A stretch of 64,000 nucleotides of DNA from an uncultured Prevotellaceae bacterium (GTDB taxonomy: Bacteria; Bacteroidota; Bacteroidia; Bacteroidales; Bacteroidaceae): assembly GCA_946405805.1 (NCBI GenBank), contig CAMJIL010000005.1, positions 1-64,000 on the forward strand. The letters are read 5' to 3'. Below, piece by piece: positions 1-10,041 of the stretch (the stretch's first letter is position 1; each line of letters opens with the position of its first letter). The notes beneath the pieces were generated by a model that was given only the letters and a program-made list of their open reading frames with translations, ran no database searches and had not been told where the DNA came from. The position numbers and the translations under genes are program-made.

Positions 1-67
1 AAAACACACATAAAGAAAGGCAGGAAACTCCTGACCTGGATAACGTTTCACTTAATAATCTAATACT

Positions 68-673
68 ATGAGTAAAATTCTGTATGAAGTTTACAAGAAT
101 GACATCAAGGACTCAGAGTCTGTGATGTACGGGAAGTACTACGCCCGTCTGAAGAGTATCGAAACTCTTAACATGCCAAAGCTCGCAAGGCACATCAGCG
201 AGCACGGCTCAGTATTCACCGAGGACGTTGTTGAAGGCGTCATGAAGAAGTTTAAGTCTTGTCTGCTGGAGATGCTTCTTGAGAGCAAGAAGGTGAAGGT
301 GGCTGGCCTCGGCACTTTCTACCTTACCTGCGAGTGCCAGAAGGGTGGCGCCGACAAGGAGGAGGACTTCAACGTCAGGGAACACCTGAAGGCGCTGCAC
401 ATCCGCTTCCTGCCTGATCAGGCTGCGGAGGACAATCTCTCAAGCCGTGAGTTCATCAAGAAGGCCGAGTTCGTCAACATCAAAAACCTCATGTCGGGCA
501 ACACCGAGGCTGAAAGCCCTGTTGACCCTGAGGACGAGAATGGCACACAGACTGGTGACAACACTGGCACTCAGACTGGTGACAACACTAACCAGGGCGG
601 TAGCCAGAACCAGGGTGGTTCACAGGGTGGTAACACCGACCCTAATCCAGACGGCAGTGGCGATGAAGGGTAA
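68..673 (+). CDS. HU-like (HU-HIG type) DNA-binding protein with low-complexity Gly/Asn/Gln C-terminal tail
   Basis: HU-like core (ARHISEHGSVFTEDVVEGVMKKFKSCLLEMLLESKKVKVAGLGTFYL) followed by TGTQTGDN repeats and NQGGSQNQGGSQGGNTDPNPDGSGDEG tail. Confidence 0.75.
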   Translation: MSKILYEVYKNDIKDSESVMYGKYYARLKSIETLNMPKLARHISEHGSVFTEDVVEGVMKKFKSCLLEMLLESKKVKVAGLGTFYLTCECQKGGADKEEDFNVREHLKALHIRFLPDQAAEDNLSSREFIKKAEFVNIKNLMSGNTEAESPVDPEDENGTQTGDNTGTQTGDNTNQGGSQNQGGSQGGNTDPNPDGSGDEG

Positions 674-679
674 GACAAA

Positions 680-718
680 ACAAAAGCGAAGCGTGATGCC
701 GCTTCGCTTTTGTTTTTA
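680..718 (+). terminator. Intrinsic terminator after the HU-like gene
   Basis: acaaaagcgaagcg-tgatgc-cgcttcgcttttgt followed by T run. Confidence 0.85.
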
Positions 719-774
719 ATTAGGAATTAGGAATTAGGAGTTAGGAGTTAGGAGTTAGGAATTAGGAGTTAATT
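719..774. repeat. Heptanucleotide tandem repeat (attagga/gttagga)n
   Basis: attagga attagga gttagga gttagga gttagga attagga: 7-nt period. Confidence 0.85.
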
Positions 775-862
775 CCTCATTCCTCATTGCTCACTCCTAA
801 TTGTTTTTTTGCATCTTTCGTTATTTATTTGTATCTTTGTGCCCGGAAATACAATTACGATT

Positions 863-3800
863 ATGAAGACAGGTCTTTCGTTCCTTTTTGGTGCTTTTAT
901 TTCCTGCGTTGCCGTTTGTGCAGTGTCGGCGCAGGAGGTGCGCACGCTGCATTACCATCCCGATGGACGCGACATCGTGTGCCATGACGGAGAGACGCGC
1001 TATACCCGTGCGCTCTACGGCGGCTATACGGATTTCCGCCTGGAGACGAGCGACCGCCCCGTCTTTGCCACCTACCGCAAACGCAGCCACCGCAACATCC
1101 GTTTTTCGCTGACCACAGGCGGAAAGACCACTCCGCTGGAACAGACAACTCATTGCGAGGCACGCTATAATGCCGGCAAACGCGTGTATATCCTGACGGA
1201 CGACAGCTGGAAGAAAGGGCGGCTCACTATTACGGCCCTTGCGCAGCCCGACAGCGAGTCGGCCATCTGGCAGTTTGAGGCACAGGGCCTGCCCGAGGAT
1301 GCCCAGATAGGGTGTGTGGTCTGTGATGTGTTGCGACCAAAATTCCAACGTGCCGGCGACATGAATTCCGACCCCGCAGATTCTTTCGACCCGTCGCCTG
1401 CCGAGACCAACAAGCTGACGGCACAATGGGCCGTAGGAAAGAAAAAGACGTTTGCCGTACTGGACTGCGATTCCGAAGGCAAGTATTCGCTCTCAATACC
1501 CTCAGCCTCTGATGGCCAGCGCTTGTTTGAAAAAGTGTGGAAGCACCACGAATGGCTTGCAAACAGCATTGTCTTCAACACGCCCGACCCGTACATCAAC
1601 ACCCTCGGCGGTGCCCTGATGGCTGCCAGCGACGGCGCGTGGGACGGCGAGACATGGCTGCACGGCGCTGTGGTATGGCGTATGCAGCTGAACGGCTGGC
1701 GAGCAGGATACCTTGGCGATGTACTCGGAATGCCCGAACGTGCAAAGAGCCATTTCTCCGCCTATGCCAACAGCCAGGTGACCGACGTGGAACCGACCAT
1801 TGCCCATCCTTCGCCCGACCCCGAGAAAGGCCTCTCGCGGGCACGAAAAGAGTGGGGCACGCAGATGTATTCCAACGGCTATATCTGCCGCTATCCTAAC
1901 CGCACGGATGTCATGCACCACTACGACATGAACCTCAACTTCATCGACGAACTCCTGTGGCATTTTGAGTATGACGCCGACACCGCCTTCATGCGAAAAA
2001 TGTGGCCCGTGCTCACACGCCATCTGGCATGGGAGAAGCGTAACTTCGACCCCGACGATGACGGACTGTATGATGCCTATTGCTGCATCTGGGCGAGTGA
2101 TGCCCTGTATTACAATGGTGGTGCCGTGACCCATTCGTCAGCCTATAACTATCGCGGCTTTTCCCTTGCGGCACGCATAGCGGAAATCCTCGGCGAAGAC
2201 CCCACGTATTTCAGGCAGGAAGCCGCCAAGACCTTGAAGGCCATGAACCGGCGCCTGTGGCTGAAAGACCGCGGCCATTGGGCAGAATACCAGGACCTGA
2301 TGGGGCTGAAACGCACCCACGACCATGCCGCCCTGTGGAGCATCTACACCCCAATCGACTGCGGCGCCTGCACACCGGAACAAGCCTTCCAGGCAACACA
2401 GTACGTCGATTCCTGCATCCCCCACATTCCGGTAAACTATCACCTGTCACCTGTCACCTGTCAACTATCAACTATCAACTGTCACCCCGACTCCCGCCCT
2501 TTAAGGGAGGGCTGGGGAGGGTCTTCCCTCAGCACTTCCGACTGGCTGCCCTACGACTGGAGCATCAACAACGTGGCAGCAGAGGAGGTGATGCACATGG
2601 CACTGGCATACTTTCAGGCTGGACGCAACGACGAGGGGTTCCGACTCATCAAGGCAAACATCATGGATCAGGCCTATCTTGGCGGCAGCCCGGGCAACTT
2701 CGGGCAGATAAGCTATTACGACAAGGCCCGTGGGGAACTATACCGTGACTTCTCAGATAACTGCGGCATCTCGGCCCGCACCTTCATACAAGGTCTTTAC
2801 GGCATCATTCCCAATGCCCTGCAGGGACGCTGCTACATCCGCCCGGGATTTCCTGACGAATGGAATGAAGCCAGCATCGAGACTCCTTATTTCAAGTATT
2901 CCTTCCGTCGTGAGGGGGATAAGGATGTTTATGACGTGGAGCAGAATTTTGCGCAACCCTTGCAGATAGTATTGCGCCGGAATACCGGTGACGGCGGATA
3001 TGTCGAAACCCTTGGCAGCAGCGAGAAACACCAGACCTTTGTCGTGCCTCGCGTAAAGCAAAAGCCAGCCCCCAAACCGCTGATTACGGCCACTCATGCT
3101 GACGACCTCGACTGGGGAAACCGCTTCGACGATGTGCAGACCGACCGCCTCGAGACTGTCAATATGGATGCACAGTGGAACAGCAGCGTCAGCGACATTT
3201 TTACGAATTCATACCTCACGCCACGTCCGCCATATACCACCCTCCAGATACCTGTCCACGGCATCGGCGAGTGGTGCCATCCGGAGGCGATGGCTGATAT
3301 CGACGACAGCATGTTGCGCCAGAAGGCTGGTGCACAAGGAGTGCTCATGACCGACACCCTCGGCATCCCGTTCCGATATGCTGCGAAGGGACATAACATC
3401 GCCTACACCTCGCTGTGGGACAACTATCCCGATGCCGTCACCATGCCATTGTCAGGCAAGGCCTCTCACGCCTACCTCCTGATGGCCGGCTCTACCAATC
3501 ACATGCAGAGCCACATCGACAACGGCCTCGTCATAGTACGCTATACCGACAACACCGCTGACACCCTGCACTTGCATAATCCCCATAACTGGTGCCCCAT
3601 AGAGCAGGACTATTACGAAGACGGCCTGGCCTTCCATGCAGCACAGCCGCGTCCTTACCGCATCGACTTCGCCACAGCCCGCGTCACACGCCAGCTGATG
3701 CCGATGGGTGAACACTACGGCCGCCCCGCCAAAGGTGGTGTGGCAGGAAGCTATAACGACCGCTCGTTAGAGAAAGGCGCCGGCATCATCCTCGATATGC

Positions 3801-3898
3801 CTCTTGATGGTGAGAAGACACTGAAAAACCTCACCGTCCGCACCCTCTCAAACGACGTCGTGATAGGTCTGATGGCGGTCACGTTGCAGCGAAAATAA
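863..3898 (+). CDS. Secreted glycoside-hydrolase-like protein (DUF4450-like, six-hairpin-type)
   Basis: 1029-aa ORF; start at ATG 863 gives a signal peptide MKTGLSFLFGAFISCVAVCAVSAQE; contains an in-frame repeat insertion around 2433-2530. Confidence 0.65.
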   Translation: MKTGLSFLFGAFISCVAVCAVSAQEVRTLHYHPDGRDIVCHDGETRYTRALYGGYTDFRLETSDRPVFATYRKRSHRNIRFSLTTGGKTTPLEQTTHCEARYNAGKRVYILTDDSWKKGRLTITALAQPDSESAIWQFEAQGLPEDAQIGCVVCDVLRPKFQRAGDMNSDPADSFDPSPAETNKLTAQWAVGKKKTFAVLDCDSEGKYSLSIPSASDGQRLFEKVWKHHEWLANSIVFNTPDPYINTLGGALMAASDGAWDGETWLHGAVVWRMQLNGWRAGYLGDVLGMPERAKSHFSAYANSQVTDVEPTIAHPSPDPEKGLSRARKEWGTQMYSNGYICRYPNRTDVMHHYDMNLNFIDELLWHFEYDADTAFMRKMWPVLTRHLAWEKRNFDPDDDGLYDAYCCIWASDALYYNGGAVTHSSAYNYRGFSLAARIAEILGEDPTYFRQEAAKTLKAMNRRLWLKDRGHWAEYQDLMGLKRTHDHAALWSIYTPIDCGACTPEQAFQATQYVDSCIPHIPVNYHLSPVTCQLSTINCHPDSRPLREGWGGSSLSTSDWLPYDWSINNVAAEEVMHMALAYFQAGRNDEGFRLIKANIMDQAYLGGSPGNFGQISYYDKARGELYRDFSDNCGISARTFIQGLYGIIPNALQGRCYIRPGFPDEWNEASIETPYFKYSFRREGDKDVYDVEQNFAQPLQIVLRRNTGDGGYVETLGSSEKHQTFVVPRVKQKPAPKPLITATHADDLDWGNRFDDVQTDRLETVNMDAQWNSSVSDIFTNSYLTPRPPYTTLQIPVHGIGEWCHPEAMADIDDSMLRQKAGAQGVLMTDTLGIPFRYAAKGHNIAYTSLWDNYPDAVTMPLSGKASHAYLLMAGSTNHMQSHIDNGLVIVRYTDNTADTLHLHNPHNWCPIEQDYYEDGLAFHAAQPRPYRIDFATARVTRQLMPMGEHYGRPAKGGVAGSYNDRSLEKGAGIILDMPLDGEKTLKNLTVRTLSNDVVIGLMAVTLQRK
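2437..2483. repeat. Heptanucleotide repeat in frame inside a CDS
   Basis: cacctgt cacctgt cacctgt caactat caactat caactgt, translated as YHLSPVTCQLSTINC. Confidence 0.85.
2484..2525. repeat. GC-rich REP-like palindrome inside a CDS
   Basis: cccgactcccgccctttaagggagggctggggaggg; similar elements at 16010 and 24993. Confidence 0.6.
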
Positions 3899-3925
3899 AA
3901 ATAATTGTATTTTTAGGCATTTTTA

Positions 3926-3957
3926 TTTGGAGGTTTTAGAAACTTTTATTACCTTTG
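3926..3957 (+). promoter_or_regulatory. Bacteroidetes-type promoter (-33 TTTG, -7 TTACCTTTG)
   Basis: TTTG at 3926 and TTACCTTTGC at 3949, upstream of ATG 3997. Confidence 0.6.
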
Positions 3958-3996
3958 CAGCCGAATTGAAAAATAACATATAAAAAACAGAAAGTT

Positions 3997-5160
3997 ATGA
4001 ATTTCAAGACATTAATCCTTTCAATGTTGTGTGCACCACTTTTCGTGGCTTGTTCAAGTGACAGCAGCGATGAAGGCACAAGTACAAACACTGTTGACAA
4101 TTCTAATCTGCCCGAGACAGAGATTTATGTTCAGGGCCAGTTGCTCGGTGCTAATGCCGCTGAGACACGTAGTGTACCTGGTGAATACCAGTGGCCTTAT
4201 GTAAACACGGTTGATGGTTGGGAGACCGCCCGTTTCTCTATTCGTGTTGACGGTTATATTCCTGGCTATATCGACCAGAGTTCTACACTCTATTACGGAC
4301 GTGCAGCCGGCAAGGATGGCCGAAACAGGGGTGAGGTATATACCCTCTATCCTTACGGACGCTACAATGACCGCGACATGGATTATTACCAGATAGATAA
4401 GAAGACTGGCAACAACATCGGTATGTTCCGCTATGTTCTCGACCAGGCTGGCTTACAGACTCAGTTTGCCATAAAGAAGGCTCCTTCAGTGGTTGAAATC
4501 CTGCAGGATGAGATAGATGACAATAAGAAAAATCTTACTAAGGCTAATGAATGGATGGCCTTGGAGGCTGCAAATCCAGGCTACCTTGACAAGCACGTTC
4601 TCTGGTATGTTGTGAAGGAAGTCGGCAGGAAGAACGGATGGCACGTTAATGGTGTTATTGTTGATTATGAGGTTCCCAACAAGAGCACCATCGCATACAA
4701 TGATCCTAACAACGTAGAGATTGACATCCACCAGCAGATACACCAGGACTGGAACGAGATAAAGACCTCTATTCATGTTCGTGCTGACGTAGAGACAATA
4801 AAGATAAACATTCCTCTGAACCAGGCTGATGTTATAGAGAAGGATGACTTCGCTATCCGTGCGTTTGACTTCAACTATAAGGAGTATAACCTTACTCATA
4901 CCGTTACTCACGACCAGAATGGCATCACTATCGAGATATCAAACATCCCTGCAGAGCTCATTCAGGAGCTGAAGCAGAACTTCCACGATGGTCTGACTAT
5001 CGAGATTCATAGCTACTGCACCACAGAGGATATCTGGGAGCAACTCAGCAAGAGCAGCGTAGTGAAGCTTGGCAAGCCTTGCACTGTAAAGGGACAGGTA
5101 ACAAGTGCTCTGCGTCCTGACGAAAAAGTCGAGTTATACGCCCCGAATATGAAGAAATAA
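3997..5160 (+). CDS. Hypothetical lipoprotein
   Basis: MNFKTLILSMLCAPLFVACSSD lipobox; 387 aa; followed by a strong terminator. Confidence 0.7.
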   Translation: MNFKTLILSMLCAPLFVACSSDSSDEGTSTNTVDNSNLPETEIYVQGQLLGANAAETRSVPGEYQWPYVNTVDGWETARFSIRVDGYIPGYIDQSSTLYYGRAAGKDGRNRGEVYTLYPYGRYNDRDMDYYQIDKKTGNNIGMFRYVLDQAGLQTQFAIKKAPSVVEILQDEIDDNKKNLTKANEWMALEAANPGYLDKHVLWYVVKEVGRKNGWHVNGVIVDYEVPNKSTIAYNDPNNVEIDIHQQIHQDWNEIKTSIHVRADVETIKINIPLNQADVIEKDDFAIRAFDFNYKEYNLTHTVTHDQNGITIEISNIPAELIQELKQNFHDGLTIEIHSYCTTEDIWEQLSKSSVVKLGKPCTVKGQVTSALRPDEKVELYAPNMKK

Positions 5161-5193
5161 TAATCGAAGTTTCCGCTTCGTAAGAAAATAGCC

Positions 5194-5235
5194 ACTGCGG
5201 CAGTGCTCATGAAGAGTAACTGCCGCAGTTTTTTT
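5194..5235 (+). terminator. Intrinsic terminator
   Basis: actgcggcagt ... actgccgcagt + T7. Confidence 0.9.
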
Positions 5236-5309
5236 ATGGAAACCATCAATAAGTAACACCTGAAACAATATATGTTACAATAGAGAATGCTTGTATATAC
5301 CTTTTTGCG

Positions 5310-5317
5310 TACCTTTG
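5310..5317 (+). promoter_or_regulatory. -7 element TACCTTTG upstream of the CotH gene
   Basis: gcgTACCTTTGcag. Confidence 0.5.
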
Positions 5318-5326
5318 CAGCGGAAA

Positions 5327-5480
5327 CTTCGTACGAAACGCTTCGCTACGAAACGCTTCGCTACGAAAGACGAAAGACGAAAGACGAAAAACGATTAACG
5401 GTTAACGGCTGAGACTTCGTACGAAAGACGATAGACGAAAGACGAAAAACTTGAAACCTCAAACTTGAAACCAGAAACTT
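5327..5480. repeat. Composite heptanucleotide/short tandem repeats (gaaagac)n, (aacggtt)n, (cttgaaa)n
   Basis: cttcgtacgaaacgcttcgctacgaaacgcttcgctacgaaagacgaaagacgaaagacgaaaaacgattaacggttaacgg... Confidence 0.8.
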
Positions 5481-5483
5481 AAA

Positions 5484-7874
5484 ATGATTATGTTTACAAG
5501 GATTTTTCTTTTGATGGCAGGTATGTTGCTGTCTGCAACGGTTGGTATGGCACAACCTTCGTTCAGCATGCCGCATGGGTTGTATGATGAGAGCATAACA
5601 GTTTCTATAACTCCTCTGAATGCTGGGGCTGATGTCTATTACACTACAGACGGCAGCACACCAACGACGGAGAGCACGCACTATACCGGTCCGCTGACAT
5701 TGACGAAGACGACACTTCTGAGGGCTATTGAGGTGGCAGACGGACAAAGTTCCGCCATCACTACTGCCAGCTATATCATGGTGTCATCGGTGTTGAGTCA
5801 GCCGAATAATCCGGAAGGGTATCCTGATACATGGGGACAATATACGCAGTTTAGCGGTACTGCCATCGCTGACTATGAGATGGACCCGGACATGACAACG
5901 GATGCCACTCTGCGTCCGAAGATTATAGAGGGCCTGAAACAACTGCCTATTCTGAGCGTGGTGACAGATAAGGATAACCTCTTCAGCCATGAGAATGACG
6001 AAGAGAAGGGTGGTATATACATCTTTACCGGCCCTCCTGTCGGTGACAATACAGGAAACGGATGGACGCGCCAGTGTTGCGCAGAACTCTTTGGTGGTCC
6101 GCAACAGCATGACCTCACCATCGACTGCGGCTTAAAACTGCATGGTGGACACGGACGCCTGGCAGAGAAGAATCCGAAGCATTCCTTCCGCCTACAGTTT
6201 AAAAAGACATACGGTCCGGCATCGTTGGATTACCCATTGTTTGGCGAAAATGGTCCGCAGAAGTGTGACCAGGTGGTGTTGAGATGTCACTATGGCAACT
6301 CTTGGCAGCATTGGATGGAGGGTCATCGCAAGGTGGCACAATATACTCGTGATGTGTGGGCCCGTCGTATGCAGCGAAAGATAAGCAATATTGGTGTTGA
6401 TGCCGTTTATGTTCACCTCTTCCTGAACGGCATGTACTGGGGCCTCTATAATATTGCAGAGCGTATAGATGATACCTTTGGCAAGAACCATTTTGGCGGA
6501 AAGAAGTCTGACTATGACGTCATAAAGATGGAAGAGGAGGGTGGCAATCATATCGAAGCAAGTGAGGGAACCCTTGATGCCTGGAATGAGATGACACAGA
6601 CAATATATGCCGTAGGAGGCAGGAATAGCGAAATGTCTCCTGAAGAGGCTTATGAAAAACTGGATACTCTCTTGGATAAGGACAATTTCATCGACTACAT
6701 GTTAATAAACCAGTATGCCGGAAATGGCGATTGGGACCATCATAACTGGTTTGCTATACGTCGTGGTGGTACTGATAGCGAAGGCTTTAAGTTCCTGTGC
6801 TGGGATTCGGAGATGATTTTAGGAAATGCAACAGAGAATTCTCTCAAAATAAACAATACCGGTTGTCCGACAGAGTTCTTTAACCTGTTGCTGCGAAACG
6901 AGGACTTCACTCGGCGTTACTTCCAACGTGCCAAGGAATTGCTATCTGACGACGGCCTGTTAGGCGAGAGGTCTGTAGTGGAGGTATGGGACAGCCTTTA
7001 CAACACTATCTCTATGGCATTATATGACGAGTCTGCCCGTTGGGGTGACTATCGTCGTGATGTGCACCAGTGGTCCGACAATGCATCGCTATATACCGTT
7101 GATGGTACGTATATGGCAGAGCGCAACAGATTGCTGACAAGCTACTTCCCTGTAAGAACAGAAAACGTCCTGACGCAGATACGACTTTTCTTGGATATCG
7201 ACGACTTCGACGTTCCTGATAATTGGATAAAGATGAGGAGCGATATGTTCTGTAAATGGGACGGCTCTGGTGTTGATGCCCAACCATTGTACGTAGATGC
7301 TGGGGCTTCATGGAATATTGGTGTGGATAATTCCAATGGAGGTACTGTGGCTGGTTTTGTGAGTGTAGATCCTGACAGGTTTGCTGACATTAGCAAATAT
7401 GAGTATCTCGTGCTGCGTGGTGTGGAAGGTGGAAATGTCCGCCTGCTGGCAAACAGACTGGTGGCACACGGCGAATGGAAAGAGATAAATGCTACATTCA
7501 GCGCGAACGACCCGTATTGGAATGCTGAATACGGCGTTCTGATGATTCCGTTGGCAGACTTCAAAAATAAGGATACTTCAAGCAATAATCGCCGCATTGA
7601 TGCGTTTGTTCATTTAGATGCCATCAAGGCCAACTGGGGACAGCATGCCAACATAAAGGGTATATATCTCATTCCTTCATACCTGCGTGGTGATGCTAAT
7701 GGCGACGGCGAGGTGAATATGGCTGATGCAATGTCTGTTGCGAACTATATCCTCGGTACTTCAGATGATTCCTTCGATTTCGATGCTGCTGATGCTAATC
7801 TGGACGGCAAAGTGGGTATGGCTGATGTGATGTTTATAATGAATTATATCCGAAATGGGAAATTTCCAAAATAA
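5484..7874 (+). CDS. CotH kinase family protein with N-terminal chitobiase/hexosaminidase C-terminal-type beta-sandwich and C-terminal dockerin type I
   Basis: YYTTDGSTPTTESTHYTGPL motif; CotH-like core (LNGMYWGLYNIAERIDDTFGKNHFG); C-term GDANGDGEVNMADAMSVANYIL...DANLDGKVGMADVMFIMNYI. Confidence 0.85.
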   Translation: MIMFTRIFLLMAGMLLSATVGMAQPSFSMPHGLYDESITVSITPLNAGADVYYTTDGSTPTTESTHYTGPLTLTKTTLLRAIEVADGQSSAITTASYIMVSSVLSQPNNPEGYPDTWGQYTQFSGTAIADYEMDPDMTTDATLRPKIIEGLKQLPILSVVTDKDNLFSHENDEEKGGIYIFTGPPVGDNTGNGWTRQCCAELFGGPQQHDLTIDCGLKLHGGHGRLAEKNPKHSFRLQFKKTYGPASLDYPLFGENGPQKCDQVVLRCHYGNSWQHWMEGHRKVAQYTRDVWARRMQRKISNIGVDAVYVHLFLNGMYWGLYNIAERIDDTFGKNHFGGKKSDYDVIKMEEEGGNHIEASEGTLDAWNEMTQTIYAVGGRNSEMSPEEAYEKLDTLLDKDNFIDYMLINQYAGNGDWDHHNWFAIRRGGTDSEGFKFLCWDSEMILGNATENSLKINNTGCPTEFFNLLLRNEDFTRRYFQRAKELLSDDGLLGERSVVEVWDSLYNTISMALYDESARWGDYRRDVHQWSDNASLYTVDGTYMAERNRLLTSYFPVRTENVLTQIRLFLDIDDFDVPDNWIKMRSDMFCKWDGSGVDAQPLYVDAGASWNIGVDNSNGGTVAGFVSVDPDRFADISKYEYLVLRGVEGGNVRLLANRLVAHGEWKEINATFSANDPYWNAEYGVLMIPLADFKNKDTSSNNRRIDAFVHLDAIKANWGQHANIKGIYLIPSYLRGDANGDGEVNMADAMSVANYILGTSDDSFDFDAADANLDGKVGMADVMFIMNYIRNGKFPK

Positions 7875-7894
7875 CTAAATAATAAAAAGATAAT

Positions 7895-9901
7895 ATGAAA
7901 CGACTGACAACGTGTGTTGCGTTGCTGTTAGCAGCGACGATGGGTATGAATGCCCAGAAGCCTATGAATGCCCCAAAGGGTGGTAAGGCCATTAGTGACG
8001 AACTGATAGGTATATTCTTTGAGGATATCAGTTCCAGCGCTGATGGTGGCCTGTATGCAGAACTGATACAAAACGGCTCTTTCGAGTATTCTCCTGCTGA
8101 GCGAGACGGGTGGGGCGCAGGTACTTCTTGGAAGGTAACACGCCCTGGACATTCTCTGGGTATGCTGGAGGTGAGGATGGATAATGGCATACATCCTAAC
8201 AACCCAACCTATATGCGTCTCACAGCAGAGCGTGTGAAGGAGTTCTACGACTACAAAGGCTGGAGAGGCTACGGCATTGAAAATAGCGGCTTTGGCGGCA
8301 TCAGTGTGAAGAGTGGGGCAATGTACGACTTCTCTGTCTTCCTGCGTAACTATGGTCAGGCAAAGCAGCTGCGAGTTGTCTTGGTAGAGCCACAGAGGGG
8401 TAAGGAGCCAAAGCTGTTGGCAGAGGCTTTCGTTACAGCCGATGCTGCTGACTGGAAGAAATACAATGCTGTCCTCGTTCCAAATGCTGACAGCAAGAAA
8501 GCCGTGCTGCAGATTCTCATGCTGACACAGGGCGTTATGGATGTTGATATGGTGTCGCTGATGCCACAGGATACATATAAGGGTCACGGCCTGCGAAAGG
8601 ATTTGGCGCAGACACTTGCTGACCTGCAGCCTAAGTTTATGCGTTTCCCAGGCGGTTGCGTGGTACACGGCGGTGGTGACGGATTCTGGGATACATATCG
8701 CTGGAAGACCACAATAGGTCCAAAGGAGCAGCGTCGCGGCCTGAAGAATACATGGGGCTATCATCAGAGCATGGGATTGGGATTCTATGAGTATTTCCAG
8801 TTCTGCGAAGACCTCGGCATGGAGCCTGTTCCTATCCTGCCTTCCGGCGTAAGCTGTCAGGGAACAAACGGTGGTTGGAACATGTGGCCTACCCAGGCAC
8901 AGGAAGTTGTTCCGATGTCAGAGATGGACGAGTGGGTTAGCGAAGCAATCGACCTCATAGAGTGGGCTAACGGCGACCCTGCTACTAACAAGTGGGCAAA
9001 GATGCGTGCTGATGCAGGTCATCCAAAGCCTTTCAACCTGAAGTATTTAGGTATTGGTAACGAAGAGAAAATATCTCCTGAGTTCTGCGAACGCTTTAAA
9101 TATATATATGAGCGCGTGACAAAGGCACATCCTGAGATTATCATCGTTGGAACAGCTGGTCCTGGCTCTCATCCAAAGAATCCTGACTTCGAGGCTGGTT
9201 GGAAACTGGCAGAAGAGTTGGATATGCCAATCATCGACGAGCACTATTATGAGAAGGACAGCTTCTTCCTCAGCAAGCGCCAGTATGACAGCTATCCACG
9301 CACTCGTAAGACAAAGGTATATCTGGGTGAATATGCAGCAAAGGACAAGCGCCTCATTGATGCTTTGGCAGAGGGACTCTATCTGTTGCATGTAGAGCGT
9401 AACGGTGATGTTGTCTGCATGACATCATACGCACCACTCTTTGCAAAGAAGGATGCTACAAACTGGAATCCGGACCTTATCTACTTCGATAACGAACGTC
9501 CTTACCTGACATGCAGCTATTATGTACAACAGATGTTCGGACAGTCATCAGGACAGTATTACTATGGCGACTGCGTGCAGTTCAAGGGTGATGCTGCTGG
9601 CGTTGAGCAGCCACAGGTGGATGTTCACTATGGTCAGAGCGTAGTGCTTAACGTGAAGAAGCGTAAACTGTATGTGAAGTTGGTGAATGCTTCTGCCGAA
9701 AAGAAGGTGGCAGACATCGACCTGAGCCGCTTCCCAATAAAGAAGAATGTTGTGAAGACAGTGCTGACAGGCGATGCTAAGGACGAGAACAACTACGAAA
9801 AGCAGCCTATCGCTCCAAAGAAGGAAACCGTTAAGGCACAGAAGAAGTTCAGTTTCGACTTGGAGCCATACACAATGGTGATGTTGGAATACGAGATGTA
9901 A
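7895..9901 (+). CDS. Alpha-L-arabinofuranosidase (GH51-like)
   Basis: MRFPGGCVVHGGG, GIGNEEKISPEFCERF, IDEHYYEKDSFF motifs; 668 aa with signal peptide. Confidence 0.85.
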   Translation: MKRLTTCVALLLAATMGMNAQKPMNAPKGGKAISDELIGIFFEDISSSADGGLYAELIQNGSFEYSPAERDGWGAGTSWKVTRPGHSLGMLEVRMDNGIHPNNPTYMRLTAERVKEFYDYKGWRGYGIENSGFGGISVKSGAMYDFSVFLRNYGQAKQLRVVLVEPQRGKEPKLLAEAFVTADAADWKKYNAVLVPNADSKKAVLQILMLTQGVMDVDMVSLMPQDTYKGHGLRKDLAQTLADLQPKFMRFPGGCVVHGGGDGFWDTYRWKTTIGPKEQRRGLKNTWGYHQSMGLGFYEYFQFCEDLGMEPVPILPSGVSCQGTNGGWNMWPTQAQEVVPMSEMDEWVSEAIDLIEWANGDPATNKWAKMRADAGHPKPFNLKYLGIGNEEKISPEFCERFKYIYERVTKAHPEIIIVGTAGPGSHPKNPDFEAGWKLAEELDMPIIDEHYYEKDSFFLSKRQYDSYPRTRKTKVYLGEYAAKDKRLIDALAEGLYLLHVERNGDVVCMTSYAPLFAKKDATNWNPDLIYFDNERPYLTCSYYVQQMFGQSSGQYYYGDCVQFKGDAAGVEQPQVDVHYGQSVVLNVKKRKLYVKLVNASAEKKVADIDLSRFPIKKNVVKTVLTGDAKDENNYEKQPIAPKKETVKAQKKFSFDLEPYTMVMLEYEM

Positions 9902-9930
9902 CGATTTACGTTTAACGATTAATGGTTAAA
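9902..9930. repeat. Short heptanucleotide-type repeat
   Basis: gatttacgtttaacgattaatggttaaag. Confidence 0.5.
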
Positions 9931-10026
9931 GACAGTGGCGCAGGATGCTTTGTATCTTGCGCCATTGAATTTACATTAAAAAAAGTTAAGGTTAGCGTTA
10001 ACGTAAAGGTTGAGAAAAAAAAATCG

Positions 10027-10034
10027 TATCTTTG
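10027..10034 (+). promoter_or_regulatory. -7 element TATCTTTG, near-leaderless HAD gene
   Basis: cgTATCTTTGcaccctgATG; start codon 8 nt after the -7 box. Confidence 0.55.
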
Positions 10035-10041
10035 CACCCTG

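Noticed and set aside
447-719. ORF 447..719 (and the similar 57251..57637) as real genes
   Set aside because: They are alternative frames of the shared HU tail DNA; similarity between them follows from the shared nucleotides.
2257-2748. ORF 2257..2748 as a separate gene
   Set aside because: Alternate frame inside the DUF4450-like CDS, lengthened by the repeat tract that is open in several frames.
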